From positions 104,811,693-104,875,692 of the forward strand of contig NC_080166.1 of the NCBI RefSeq assembly GCF_950295315.1: a stretch of DNA of 64,000 bases. The letters are read 5' to 3'. The stretch is from Erinaceus europaeus. Lineage: Eukaryota > Chordata > Mammalia > Eulipotyphla > Erinaceidae. Of this stretch, positions 10,589 through 21,160 are shown piece after piece. Position 1 is the stretch's first letter, and each line of letters opens with the position of its first letter. A model generated the notes under the pieces. The model was not told the origin of the DNA. It saw only the letters and a program-made list of their open reading frames with translations, and did not search any database. The position numbers were made by a program, and so were the translations under genes.

Positions 10589-11284
10589 ATGTGAAGGTAG
10601 GTGCTTTTTAACCTCTAGAACTCTTGCTTGGAATAGGTTTTACCCCTCCTTTAATCAGCATGGAATAAGATATTTTAGGATTGTGTTATATAATGTCTTG
10701 TTACAAATAAATTTGCAAAGATGGAAGCACTCAAGGCAGTGTTAGTTTTACCGAGATTTAAGAAAATTCACACAGTATCCCAGCTGTGATAAGAGAAAGT
10801 TATTTGCTATACCACTGACTCTGATGTCTTGATCATATTATCTTTACTTCTAACTTGTGAAATTTGGTTGAGGAAGCAGACAGACTATACCCAGAACATG
10901 CTTAACGTTATGTACTTTGTTTCCAAAACAAGTGTTGGGGTATCTGACTTCCTTAAACTGAAGTAATTTGACCAAATTAAACATACTTTCAAGTGTGAGT
11001 TTTAACTGCCTAATCTTGATTGCCCTTCTTTGATATATAGAGATCACACATTGGTATATACATGCGTGCATGTGTATACATCTATATTTGGCACACCAAA
11101 ACATACTACTACTGTCATCTGACACTACAGTAAACATTTATTTTAAATTCCTGCTAGGCTGTATGTTTGCCAGAGATTGGTCCCATGCTGTGAGTTGGGT
11201 TCATATTTTTTTCTCATATCACTCAAATCTTTGAACCAGTAATAAAATAATGCAAGACATTGGTTTAAGGTAAAACATAATCTT
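10589..11284. other. Single-copy AT-rich DNA
   Basis: I see no repeat family or supported exon. Frames of 69-95 codons are present on both strands without recognisable motifs. Confidence 0.6.
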
Positions 11285-12110
11285 TAGTACTTATTCAAAT
11301 TTATATATATTCATAGCAGCATTATTTGCAACTGCCCAAACATGGAAGCAAACTAGATGTCCAATGACAGGGGACTGTTTAAGAAAGTTTTGGTAAGGGA
11401 GACTGGCAGTAGCGCAGCAGGTTAAGAGCATGTGGTGCAAAGCGCAAGGACCGGCGTGAGGATCCTGGTTCGAGGCCCTGGCTCTCCACCTGCAGGAAAG
11501 TCACTTCACAGGCTGTGAAGCAGGTCTGCAGGCGTCCATCTTTGTCTCTCCCTCTCTGTCTTCCCCTCCTCTCTCCATTTCTCTCTGTCCTATCCAACAA
11601 CGACGACATCAACAACAATAACTACGACAACAAAAACAACAAGGGCAACAAAAAGGAAATAAATAAGCAAATATTTTAAAAAATCTTTAAAAAAGTTTAA
11701 AAATAATAAAAAATAAAAAAGAGAAAGTTTTGGTAAGATACACAATAGAATGCTACTCAATTGTAAGAAATTATGAAATCTTCCTCTTTGCCTTATCTTG
11801 AATGGAACTTGAAGGCATGATACTAAATAAGATAAGTCAGAAGGGGGAATGTGAATGATGATGAATCTGAATCATGATCTCATAGGTAGAACTGAGGAGA
11901 AAAGTAAAAAGAAGGTAAAACACAGGATGAACTTTGGATCAAGTGTGCTCCACTGGAGCAAAATCAAGGACTGGGGGAGTGCCACTGTAGGGAGGGAGTT
12001 AATGTGCAAATTAACTATCAAAGAAAAATAAGATGTACACATGTGACAATTCTCTTATAAATAATTTACCTAATGAAACAAATAAAATTATTATCTACTT
12101 TTAAAAAGGG
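11285..12110 (+). mobile_element. L1 ORF2 end and 3'-UTR, split by a SINE
   Basis: TTCATAGCAGCATTATTTGCA, ATGTCCAATGACAGGGGAC and, after the SINE, GATACACAATAGAATGCTACTC match the C-terminal coding end of mammalian L1 ORF2. A 3'-UTR with AAAACACAGGATGAACTTTGG and GTGCTCCACTGGAGCAAA follows. Frames are broken, so this is a dead copy. It shows that this UTR type belongs to L1. Confidence 0.82.
11398..11722 (+). mobile_element. SINE-A inserted in L1, perfect 15-bp TSD
   Basis: The head GAGACTGGCAGTAGCGCAG, B-box GGTTCGAGGCC and GGGCAACAAAAAGG tail are complete. GAAAGTTTTGGTAAG is repeated exactly at 11383-11397 and 11723-11737, and the L1 sequence resumes without loss. Confidence 0.96.
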
Positions 12111-12177
12111 ATAATTTGTAATTTATATGAGGACAAAACTAATATCATTTCTGGTTATATTAAATCTGTCGTTTAAG

Positions 12178-12365
12178 GGGGCCAGGTGGTGGCACACCAG
12201 GCTAAGCACACATTACAATGTACAACGACGTGGTTCAAGCTCCCCATGTGCATTGAGAAATCTTCATGAGTAATGAAGCAGGGCTGCAGGTATGTCTCTT
12301 TATCTCCCCTTCCCCTCTCAATTTCTCTGTGTTTATCTAATAATAAATAAATAAATAGAAAATTT
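12178..12365 (+). mobile_element. SINE-B copy
   Basis: The head GGGCCAGGTGGTGGCACACC, TGGTTCAAGCTCC B-box, AGTAATGAAGCAGGGCTGCAG body and AATAAATAAATAAAT tail are clear. The body is slightly shortened. Confidence 0.88.
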
Positions 12366-12474
12366 AAATAAACATATATATTATAAAAAGCTGTCAAAGT
12401 AATTAACTTTGTGAACAATAGCAAAACAAAACACTGAGTGAGACACCGAAAGAAAAAAAAAAGTGAGCTACATT

Positions 12475-12710
12475 TTGCAATACATCAAACCCAATGGAGG
12501 TTTTAATTTGTGTTTCCCATTTCTGTTTTTATTTTTCAAATTCTGTCCATAAGTGAGAGCTATTCATTCTTCCCTTCCTGGCTTATATTTCAGTTAACAT
12601 GATTTCTTCAAGCTCCATCCAAGATGGAGGTGAATAAGGTGACTTCATTCTGAGTCAAGTGGTATTCCATTGTGTTACACCTTTTTCACCCACTCATCTG
12701 TTTTTGGATA
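12475..12710 (-). mobile_element. L1 ORF2 end and 3'-UTR fragment
   Basis: The minus strand reads ACAGATGAGTGGG, CACAATGGAATACCAC, CATCTTGGATGGAGCTTGAAG and then a 3'-UTR with TTTGATGTATTGCA. This is the segment that normally follows the fragment at 12735-12990, but it lies in the opposite orientation. Confidence 0.72.
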
Positions 12711-12734
12711 AGTGAAAACATCATAGATCAGAAA

Positions 12735-12990
12735 GGATAGTAACAACAAATGTTGGAGAGGCTTCAGGGGGAATAGGAACCCTCCTGCACTGCTGGTAGG
12801 AATATAAATTGGCCCAACTACTGTGAAAAGCAGTCTGGGGAACTCTCAGAAGATTAGAATTGGACCTAAATTATGGAAGAGCAATTTCCCTTCTGAGAGT
12901 ATTTCCTAAGGGATCACACATTCATCCAAAGAGATCAGTGTATATCTATGTTCACAAAAGCACAACTTGTACTAGTCAAATACAATTTAT
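12735..12990 (+). mobile_element. L1 ORF2 C-terminal fragment
   Basis: GTTGGAGAGGCTTCAGGGG, CCTCCTGCACTGCTGGTAGG, AAAGCAGTCTGGGGAACTC and ATCCAAAGAGATCAGTGTA are hallmark L1 ORF2 3' sequences. The frame is broken. Confidence 0.85.
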
Positions 12991-13284
12991 CATGGCTTTG
13001 CCTGCTTGGAAAACAGTAGGGTAATGATGAATTTTTGTATGTAGAACAGAAAAAAACTGATCAAACTCAACAAACAGTAAGCTTTCGCTGACTCAAATTT
13101 CCTTCTGCTTCTATGCTGCTACCATGAACCTGGGAGACAACTGCACTGGACATTGCTAAAGAGAACATAGCTCACTGCTGTAGTCACAGGTTTTTGTTAT
13201 TTCTATTTCTACTCCTTTCATTAGGGACTTTAAGGATGCTTTGAAATAAGAAATATGATAACCAAAGGTGGATCAGAAGTATTA

Positions 13285-13735
13285 GATAGATAGTGAATAT
13301 AAAAGTCATGGTGCATCTACACAATTCAATACTAATCAGGTATTAGAAATGATGAGGTCATGTCCTTTGCCTCATCTGGATGGATCTTAAAGGAATCATG
13401 TAAAATAAAAGGAATCATGTAAAATGATCTAACTCAAATGAGAGAGGATGACTGGATGATCTCATAGGTGGGGCATAAGAAACAAGGAAAGAAAGGAAAA
13501 ACACAAGATGAAACTTGCACTGGGTGTGGTGTATTCCACCAGAGCAAAGGACTCTGGAGAAGAAGAGACTGAAAGGGGGTGAAGACATTGGGGTCCTCAC
13601 GCACAATGGTGGAAACAGATCTAAGATGGTGGGTGGGAGTGCTTTACAGACACCTATCACAGGGAGATGAGAATTAATTCCCATGTGTCGAGAAGTGTAC
13701 AGTAAACCATTATCCTCCTAATAAAATGATTTGTA
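13285..13735 (+). mobile_element. L1 ORF2 end and 3'-UTR with poly(A) signal
   Basis: TCATGGTGCATCTACACAAT, CATGTCCTTTGCCTCATCTGG, then TGGTGTATTCCACCAGAGC, AGTAAACCATTATCCTCC and TAATAAAATG mark an L1 3' end. A 19-bp unit AAAGGAATCATGTAAAATA is duplicated at 13389-13426. About 290 bases without recognised identity (12991-13284) separate it from the previous L1 piece. Confidence 0.78.
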
Positions 13736-14606
13736 AAAAATAAAAATAATTAAGACTCAAGACAGTGGAATTAATCATAAAGACAAAGTACCTGGTTTGA
13801 AGAGTAGTGTGATTGGGTAGATATAGTGTGATTAGGCCTCAAAAATATCCGACAATAATCCTGGCACTCATGCTGGAAAACCTCAAAGTTTAAAGATTTA
13901 ACTGGCTCTGGACGGAGACACCCTTTCCATGGAGTATCTGCTCTGTAATTAGACAGACTTCAGAGCAGAAAACATTATCCATTCAATAGCTGAACTTTGT
14001 GTCAGAGTGGCTAGAGTTGCATGATTCTAATGTCCACTTAGGGTGGTTTTTAAGTTATGTTTGAATGAACCAGTTGCATTTTCTGTGTTAATTTATATTT
14101 GGTTTTATTTTAGAAATACTCATTGTGTGTACTTGCAATTTAATCATATTGCTGAGGAAGCAATGTCTGGGTCACATAACATAACATGGATAACATGTGT
14201 TTGGAGGATTTGTTCAAGCCTGGAGGAACAATTGAAAATAAGCACTAGCACTCTGAAGACTGGGAGTTAAGACATTTGTAAAAAGGGTCTTTACCTAGCA
14301 TTCCAATATCAGAAAAATCCCAGATCAGAAAGACATCACCTTTATAAATAACCTACTATAAATAGTATTTTAAAATTTCTCTGACTTTTAAAATAATAAA
14401 GTTAATTATTCACTTAGTCATACATTTTATAGGCTACTTTTTAAAAATTTACACACCAGAAAGTTACACTGATGAAAACTAAGTGTTATATCAGGTATTA
14501 CTGTTATTAGTTGAAATTGTTTTTACTGGCTAAGAGGAGTTTAACTATATTTGCTTAAAAACATTCTGATTATATGTTTTTTTTACAGTCATCTACTATA
14601 TTGTGT
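13736..14606. other. Single-copy DNA with a possible conserved block
   Basis: No repeat is recognised. The part at about 13895-14045 is less AT-rich and contains homeobox-type CTGTAATTAGAC, which makes it a candidate noncoding element. A 75-codon frame at 14043-14270 has no recognisable similarity. Confidence 0.5.
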
Positions 14607-14618
14607 CTCACTGGAGCT

Positions 14619-14846
14619 CTATTTTTATTTTTTATAAATACTATCTTTTATTTTATTAACTGTTTATTTTGTTTGATGAGACAGAGAAAAATTTAGAGGG
14701 AAGAGAGAGAGAGACAGAGAGACACCTGCAAGCCTGCTTCACTGCTTTTAGATCTTTCCCCTTACATGTGGGCAGCCAGGGTTTTGAACCCAGATCCTTT
14801 CACATTGTAGTGTGTGCGCTTAACCAGGTGTGCCACCATTTGGCTC
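14619..14846 (-). mobile_element. SINE-B copy with TSD
   Basis: A minus-strand copy has a GAGAGAGAGACAGAGAGACACC body and the head CACCATTTGGCTC. CTCACTGGAGCT (14607-14618) and CTCAATGGAGCT (14847-14858) flank it with one mismatch. Confidence 0.92.
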
Positions 14847-14858
14847 CTCAATGGAGCT

Positions 14859-15279
14859 TTAATCATCTTTTTGTATAGTTTAGAGTAGATTTGAAATCAC
14901 CTTTTGAGAATTAGTTAAGTTCTATTTGTGGTATTTTCACATCCACCTTTCTGTGGTAGTCAGTAGCATTTTATTTAGTCATATGCTCTTCAGCATTCAA
15001 AGTTTATAAGGACCGTGAATCTTTATTATCCTTAAGTGTAGATTTGCTAATCTAACAATGTACTGATAATCAACTGGTCTATAGCAATATGTCAAGCATT
15101 AGATCCTGAAGTCATGTCTGGTCAATTATTATCTAACATATATTTATTTGGTAGCTGGCAAATATATTTATGAAGGAATGACTAAAAGTTTTGCAGTAAA
15201 TCAGTGTTTTCTAAGTAGTCATTTATAACAAAGTAAACGTATGAAGTAATGTCCACTGATTTAAGTTCACTGTTCCTTT
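14859..15279. other. Single-copy AT-rich DNA
   Basis: Nothing beyond AT-rich sequence is seen. Confidence 0.6.
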
Positions 15280-15503
15280 CCTCCTCTTCCTCCTCCTTCT
15301 TCTTTCTTCTACTTTTCCATCTTCTTCCTATTTTACTTGATACAGAAAAAGAGGGGGAGAGAAATGGAGGAAGAAAGAGCCACTTGCAGACTTGCTTGAC
15401 TGTTCCTGAAGTGTCTCCCCTGAAAGTGGGGAGCAGGTCCTCAAGCCCAAGTCATTGCACATGTAATTTGTCTACTCAACAGGTTGTACCATTGCATGAC
15501 CCC
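15280..15503 (-). mobile_element. SINE-A/B copy with pyrimidine-rich left end
   Basis: A CCTCTTCCTCCTCC tract is followed by GATACAGAAAAAGAGGGGGAG, CTTGCAGACTTGCTTGACTG, an inverted B-box remnant CCTCAAGCCC and the head CCATTGCATGACCCC. The copy is diverged, so its subfamily is unclear. Confidence 0.75.
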
Positions 15504-16313
15504 TAATTTAGGTCTCTCTCTCTCTCTCCCTTTCTTTCTCTGTCAATGAGGTAAATACTGCCCATCTTTATTTATTTATTTTTGCTGTAAGATATATAGA
15601 ACATATTATATATTTTTATAGATTATAAATGCACAAATGAAAACAAGATATATGTATCACTAAGAAATAATTCATCTGCAGGTCTCAAAAACAATTCTGT
15701 TGCTTAGAAAGATTTAGTATACCAGCTTATCATGCCTTTTAATGAGGTTTTCAAAATCTTTGGAATGAGCTGTGTGCATGCACATGCACGCTAGAACACA
15801 CACTACTTTTGTTCCTGTTGTTTTTGTTGGTATTTAGAAATGTATCCATTAGCTTTACAACTTGAGTCACCTATGTTGGCAATAGAAAAGGACCATGGGA
15901 ATAAATTGGATTATAGAACAGATGTTTGCCATGCATGTGAGAGCTTTAGGCTACCGACTATAATAAACAGGTATGCCAGTTTCAAAAATAGGTAATGCAT
16001 ACTGTAAGGGATATCAAAAAACAATTTAAAAAACAAATATTTAAAAAACAAATATTGTCTTCAACTTTATTATTTCATTTTTATTTCATGAATTTATAAA
16101 TACAGATATAGTCAACACTGTTCAAAACAGTGACTCAGATCAGAAATTCATTTGTGATATCTCACTGTCAAAGGAAAAATTGTATACCACTTTTGTTAAA
16201 CCAGCATTTTAACTTTTAGACTTACTCTGATTTATCTTTCTTTCACTTGTCTTTCTTCAAATGAGTATTTTCACTTATTAGTGTTTCCAGATTTTAAAAT
16301 ACCTGTTGATTTT
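15504..16313. other. Single-copy DNA with a (CT)n run at its left
   Basis: A short (CT)n tract at about 15512-15542 precedes AT-rich single-copy DNA. A 15-bp unit TTTAAAAAACAAATA is repeated near 16026-16055. No gene evidence is seen. Confidence 0.6.
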
Positions 16314-16594
16314 TAAAATATTTATTTATTTATTTATTCCCTTTTGTTGTCCTTATTGTTTTATTGTTGTAGTTATTACTGCTGTTGTTGTAGTTGGATA
16401 GGACAGGGAGAAATGGAAAGTGGAGGTTAGACAGAGAGGAGGAAAGAAAGATAAGACACCTGCAGACCTGTTTTACCTCTTGTGAAGCTATTCCCCTGCA
16501 GGTGGGGAGCTGGGGGCTCGAACCGGATCCTTACACCGGTCCTGGCAATTTGCACTACCTGCACTTAACCCACTGCACTACCACCCGACTCCCA
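16314..16594 (-). mobile_element. SINE-A copy without hairpin module
   Basis: The left end is ATTTATTTATTTATTCCC, followed by TTTTGTTGTCC, GTTGGATAGGACAGGGAG, the inverted B-box GGGGGCTCGAACC (16512-16524) and the head CTACCACCCGACTCCC. Boxes are close to consensus. Confidence 0.92.
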
Positions 16595-18234
16595 TCTATT
16601 ATTGATTTTGCATGAATTCTTGCAAAGTGATTAGAATTAGTCCTGGAATAAAGTTGTAAAGAATACTGTGATGTTTACATGGAGAATTTCTAATCCCATG
16701 ACCACTATGTTGCAGGTGAAAACTGAATTTCTGCTTTATTCATTCTATTTAAATAATGCTTGTCTTTCTCTGTTTTTTTTTTTTTTAACAATATGTGGTT
16801 TTACTAGACAGCTTTACTTTTTCTGTTATCCGACAGACCCAATTCCATTCTAGTAATAATGGAAACTACTACTCAATTATAATATATAACCAGGAATGCA
16901 GAGGGAAGAGGAGTGGGAGAGGTAAACACAAATGATTTCCAGATTTCTGATATATATTCATTTCCTTCTTAAATTTTAAACAGAATTTTTCAAGAATGCA
17001 TTGAAAATTTTATTTAGGAACTTTGACCAAGTTAATCAAACAGACAAAACAAAACATCCCATGAGTGTCAATAATCACAGGACACAAAATTTCACTATGA
17101 CACTAGATTGGCATTTTATCATCCCATATATAATTTTTGTAATATATCTCAGTTCTATCTTGTTTATAGACATTCAAATAATTAGCATCCACTGCCTACC
17201 AAGTCTGAAAATAGAGATACATAGGTTGTATTTCTCACTAACCAGTCATTTATGGCATAAAGGAACATTGCTTTTCTCCAGTAAAATTAATTTTGGAGAC
17301 ACAAGTGTTTTCCAGGAAACAATGGCATCATTACACCATCTTAGCATGACTTCTCATAAACCACTGTAGAGTTGCCATTATATGAGTGAAATGTTTATGC
17401 AAGGAACAGATACACAAGGATGAAATGAAATTATGCACATGGGTTAAGTTTCCTCAAAATTTGGAAATTATATGTGCTGATAGAAGTCAATAAATAAATA
17501 CCAATTAAATGTTAGTCAAAATCAGAAGATACAGTTATCTTGGAGACAGAATTCTAATTACTGTCATTTGCTAAACCACAGACTTAACCTCTTTGTGAGG
17601 TTAACCAGACAGTGAAGGAATTTGACAGTTTATTTTGAGAACTGTGCACTTTTTTCTGTTAAAATAAATATCCCAGGTGAGCTGCCTAAAAATACTAGAG
17701 TGTCGCTTTAATTAAAATAGATGTGTGCATATGTAGACATATACATGTACAAGCACAGATAAGAATTAATATATTGCATACAGAACTAAAAAATCTCATT
17801 GAAGTTTTTTTTCATTGTAGTTCTTGTGAAAAAGTATGAACCATTCTCCTCTATCACAGGATTACTGGATCATGGCACATTTTCCTATTAAGGACTGTGT
17901 TTGATAGTTCATTGTTGGCAATAGTTATCTATTTTGCTCTGCCAACCTCTACTGATTTTTTTTAATTACTTTCTTTTGTTTCTATACACAGTTGAAACTT
18001 TTGAGATAAATAGCAATTAAAATATACAAATATGTTCTGTGGTAATCATCTGCTTTTATTCTGACAAGCCAAATAATGAGACTTTGACAGTACTAAATGA
18101 GTCTATGCTCCATTAGGTTTAAGTTATAATAGAAACATTTTTCCCAATTCAAATCTATAACAAATTCAAAAATATCCAAAATAACCAAGCTTGTGGAGAC
18201 AGGACAATTTAAATCTTTATTCATCTGAGCTATC
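16595..18234. other. Single-copy AT-rich DNA, 1.6 kb
   Basis: No repeat family or supported gene is seen. A 122-codon frame at 17001-17369 has ordinary AT-rich composition, no start context and no recognisable domain. I regard it as chance. Confidence 0.6.
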
Positions 18235-18291
18235 CAGAGTCGGGTGGTAGCACATCTGGTTAAGTAATGTAGAGCCAACTGCAATGGCCGG
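18235..18291 (+). mobile_element. SINE-A head fragment
   Basis: GAGTCGGGTGGTAGCACATC and GCAATGGCCGGTGT match the first 55-60 bases of SINE-A. The copy stops where the LTR-like sequence begins, and the rest of the SINE is not found beyond it. Confidence 0.75.
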
Positions 18292-18616
18292 TGTCAGCCT
18301 CTCCATCTGCATGCCCACTCTCCTCTAGCTCAGGACACGGAAGAGACAGAAACAGAAGTGGCTTGACAATACCATACATGGTTAGGAAAAGGGGTGGAGG
18401 AAGGGGCAGGGAATGGTATGGACCTTCCCAGCAACTGTTGCTAGGAGTTCAACTGGCAGGATTAGCAATACCCTGCTGGGATATAGGAAGGAGATCTTTA
18501 GTCATTTGTAAGACAAAACGGAAGATTGATATGTAAATAATAAAAGGACAGACCATAGTAGCAAGGAATGTAGGATGGAGCAGGCTTAAGTCTTTAAGGA
18601 ATTTCGGGCTCCCACA
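18292..18616 (-). mobile_element. Diverged LTR related to the 8.3-kb LTR
   Basis: On the minus strand the segment starts TGTGGGAGCCC and ends GGCTGACA. It shares colinear words with 8326-8770: TTAAGCC, GCATTCCT/ACATTCCT, ACTATGG, TTTACATA, GCAACAGTTGCT, CTCCACCCC and GCCACTTC. The TATA/AATAAA part is missing. No clear target duplication was found, so ends are provisional. Confidence 0.5.
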
Positions 18617-19178
18617 GGAAGATGCAGGATGTTTTTGTGGGGGAGGGAAGACTTACATGGCCGCCGACCTTTTGAGGTTTTTGTGTCTCATTTTTCGCTC
18701 AACCCCTCCATAGAGAGAGAGACTTACCAGGTGAACTCACCTCTCAGGTCAAGCTCTGCCAGGCTCCACCACATCCCCACAACCTCCCTGCAATCTGAAG
18801 CAATGTATTTTTCTGTGCATCGAGAGTATTACATTATTATTATCCCTACAAAGTGACAAAAGCCAGATTTTCTCAAAGCCACGTACAACAGAAATTTGTT
18901 TATGATTAAGTCAAAATAATCTGAAGTCTCCATTTATTCTTAAGATTTCTTGATATTTTAGGTAGCAAATGACCTAGTTATTTCCAAAATAGAGACTATA
19001 TTTCAATTTAGAGTCATAAAGACTTTCCAGAATGTCTGTATTTACTTCACTGAAGTCTGGGCAATGTGCTAATTTCAAAATGAATGTGGACACATTTTCT
19101 TATTTAATGAAATAAGATGATTTTGGGAAAATGTTCATCTGGAAAAAAAAAACAATCATTCCTGTGTTACACTATCAC
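18617..19178. other. Unclassified, partly GC-richer DNA
   Basis: The first 240 bases (to about 18855) are more GC-rich, with CCGCCGACC and a GAGAGAGAGA run, and may belong to the adjacent LTR-type element. The rest is AT-rich single-copy DNA. Confidence 0.4.
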
Positions 19179-19192
19179 TTTTTCTTTTTTTT
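19179..19192 (+). repeat. Left target-site duplication of RPL38 retrocopy
   Basis: TTTTTCTTTTTTTT matches the sequence at 19539-19552. On the strand of the inserted mRNA copy it follows the A-tail. Confidence 0.8.
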
Positions 19193-19538
<346 letters not shown>

Positions 19539-19553
19539 TTTTTCTTTTTTTTT
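19539..19553 (+). repeat. Right target-site duplication of RPL38 retrocopy
   Basis: TTTTTCTTTTTTTTT repeats the left flank at 19179-19192. It adjoins the first base of the copied mRNA leader. Confidence 0.8.
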
Positions 19554-19621
19554 AACGTAAAGTTTTCCTAAGTTCTTTTCACAAGCATATGTAAAGTACA
19601 TAAATAAAAATATAAATATCA

Positions 19622-19775
19622 GGTTAGGTAGATAGCATAGTGATTATGCAAAAAGACTTTCATGCCTAAAGTACCAAAGATCCCAGGTTCAATCCCCACA
19701 AGCATCATCACAAGTCAGAGCTGAGTTGTGCTCTGGTAAATCTAACAGCAACAATAACAATAACAATATAAGTCT
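19622..19775 (+). mobile_element. SINE-D copy
   Basis: GGTTAGGTAGATAGCATAGTG, ATGCAAAAAGACTTTCATGCC, B-box-like AGGTTCAATCCCC and AGAGCTGAGTTGTGCTCTGG are the best-preserved version of this family in the window. The tail is (CAA)n-rich. Confidence 0.8.
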
Positions 19776-19844
19776 TATGTCAAATTCATGCAATAGTTAT
19801 TATCATCCCATTTTAGGGACAATGATACTGATGTAGCACAGACT

Positions 19845-20060
19845 ATGGATCAGTGGGCACAGTAGAAACTTGCATCTTATGTATGTGAAACCCCAGGGTT
19901 CCATCCTGGGGCACTACATATCAGTAATGTGTGCACTTAGACAGATAAGCCACCACCTGCCGCCACTCCCATCCCCCCCCCCCAACACTATATATTGGAA
20001 TTGTGCACTTGTTTCTTACTTTTTCTCTCTTATTCAATAAAAATGTATCTTTAAAAAGAA
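19845..20060 (+). mobile_element. SINE-C copy with embedded SINE-B head piece
   Basis: A SINE-C-like head and B-box (CCCAGGGTTCCATCCTGG) are followed by a minus-strand SINE-B head remnant (GTAATGTGTGCACTTAGAC...CCACCACCTGCCG), a C-run, and then a TTCTTACTTTTTCTCTC/AATAAAAATG tail. It appears to be a composite of two insertions. Confidence 0.55.
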
Positions 20061-20404
20061 ACTTGGCATAGAAAAATTAAGTAACATCTACAAGGACATA
20101 TATACTAGGAGGCAAGAGGTGATGGAGTTCAAGCTCTAACCCAATAAGCTTGACACCTGAGACTACCATGTGGTATCCTCTATAGCTTCATTTCCCTTCT
20201 ATATACTAGTCATGCTTAACTTGTCTGGGACTATAGCCAGACACCTAAAAGTAGAATTGATGGATGGTATGGTAGATCTATTTTTAATTTGGGGGAAAAT
20301 ATCCATATTGTTTTCTATAAAGTGATTCATATTCTCACAACAGTGTTCTTTTTTCTTAGTACTCTTGCCACTATTTACTATTTCTGTTCTTTTAGACATA
20401 AGCC

Positions 20405-21160
20405 ATTCTTATTGATTACAGAGCTCTACCCGACTAGGGAAAGATAGAAACAGGCTGTGGGTCTGGATTGACTTGTCAACACCCATGTCCAGTGGAGAAA
20501 CAGTTACAGAAGCCAGAACTCCTATCTTCTGCACCCCCAACATAATTTTGATCGATCCTTCTGGTGTGGTGGGGAAAAGTGATAAGAGGAAGAGGATAAG
20601 AAGTCTCTGACCTCCAGCTACATCAGGACCTGGAGAGAGAGGAGAAAAAAGGGAGGGAAATTTGGATATAGTAATAGGGTTATATGTAGCTTGGAGGGGA
20701 AGACAAGACTGGACCTGGGAAAAAAGGGGGCAAGGGGCTGGGTGATGGCGCACCTGGTTGAGTGCAAATGTTATAATGCACTAGGACCCAGGTTCAAGCC
20801 CCCAGTACCCACTTGCAGGGGGAAAGCTTTACAAGTGGTGAACCAGTGCTGCAGGTGTCTGTCTCTTTCCCTCTCTGTCCCCCTCTTCCTCTCAACTTCT
20901 GGCTGTCTCTATCCAATAAATAATAAAGATAATAAAAAATTTAAAAAAGAAAAAAGAAAGAAGAGGGGGAAATTATGTACAAATGTAGACAGACAGTCAT
21001 TGAGATGAAAGTTTACCCATGTCTCCACCCTTAGGAGTACTGCTGTGGCTTAAGATAGACAAGAACTGGGGATTCAGAACTCTGGCGGTGAGAAGGGTGT
21101 GCAATTATACCCCTGTTGATATGTAATTTTGTAAATCAGTATTCAATCACTAATAAAAGA
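20405..21160 (+). mobile_element. Element X copy, split by a SINE-B
   Basis: Shared words include ACTAGGGAAAGATAGAAACAGG, ACCCATGTCCAGTGG, TTACAGAAGCCAGAACTCC and, after the SINE, ATTATACCCCTGTTGATATG and TCACTAATAAAAG. The two halves together form one 5'-truncated copy of the subfamily also seen at 34230-34770. Confidence 0.75.
20731..20965 (+). mobile_element. SINE-B inserted in element X
   Basis: The head GGGGCTGGGTGATGGCGCACC, B-box AGGTTCAAGCCCCC and tail CTATCCAATAAATAATAAAG are near consensus. The element X sequence continues on both sides. The target duplication is obscured by A/G-rich flanks. Confidence 0.92.

Noticed and set aside
16500..16594. tRNA-like sequence with A and B boxes
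   Set aside because: This is the head of a SINE-A, followed by a SINE body, and not a free tRNA gene; the cloverleaf arms are not intact.
17001..17369. 122-codon frame in single-copy DNA
   Set aside because: AT-rich composition, no recognised domain, no splice or start context; frames this long are expected by chance in 64 kb.
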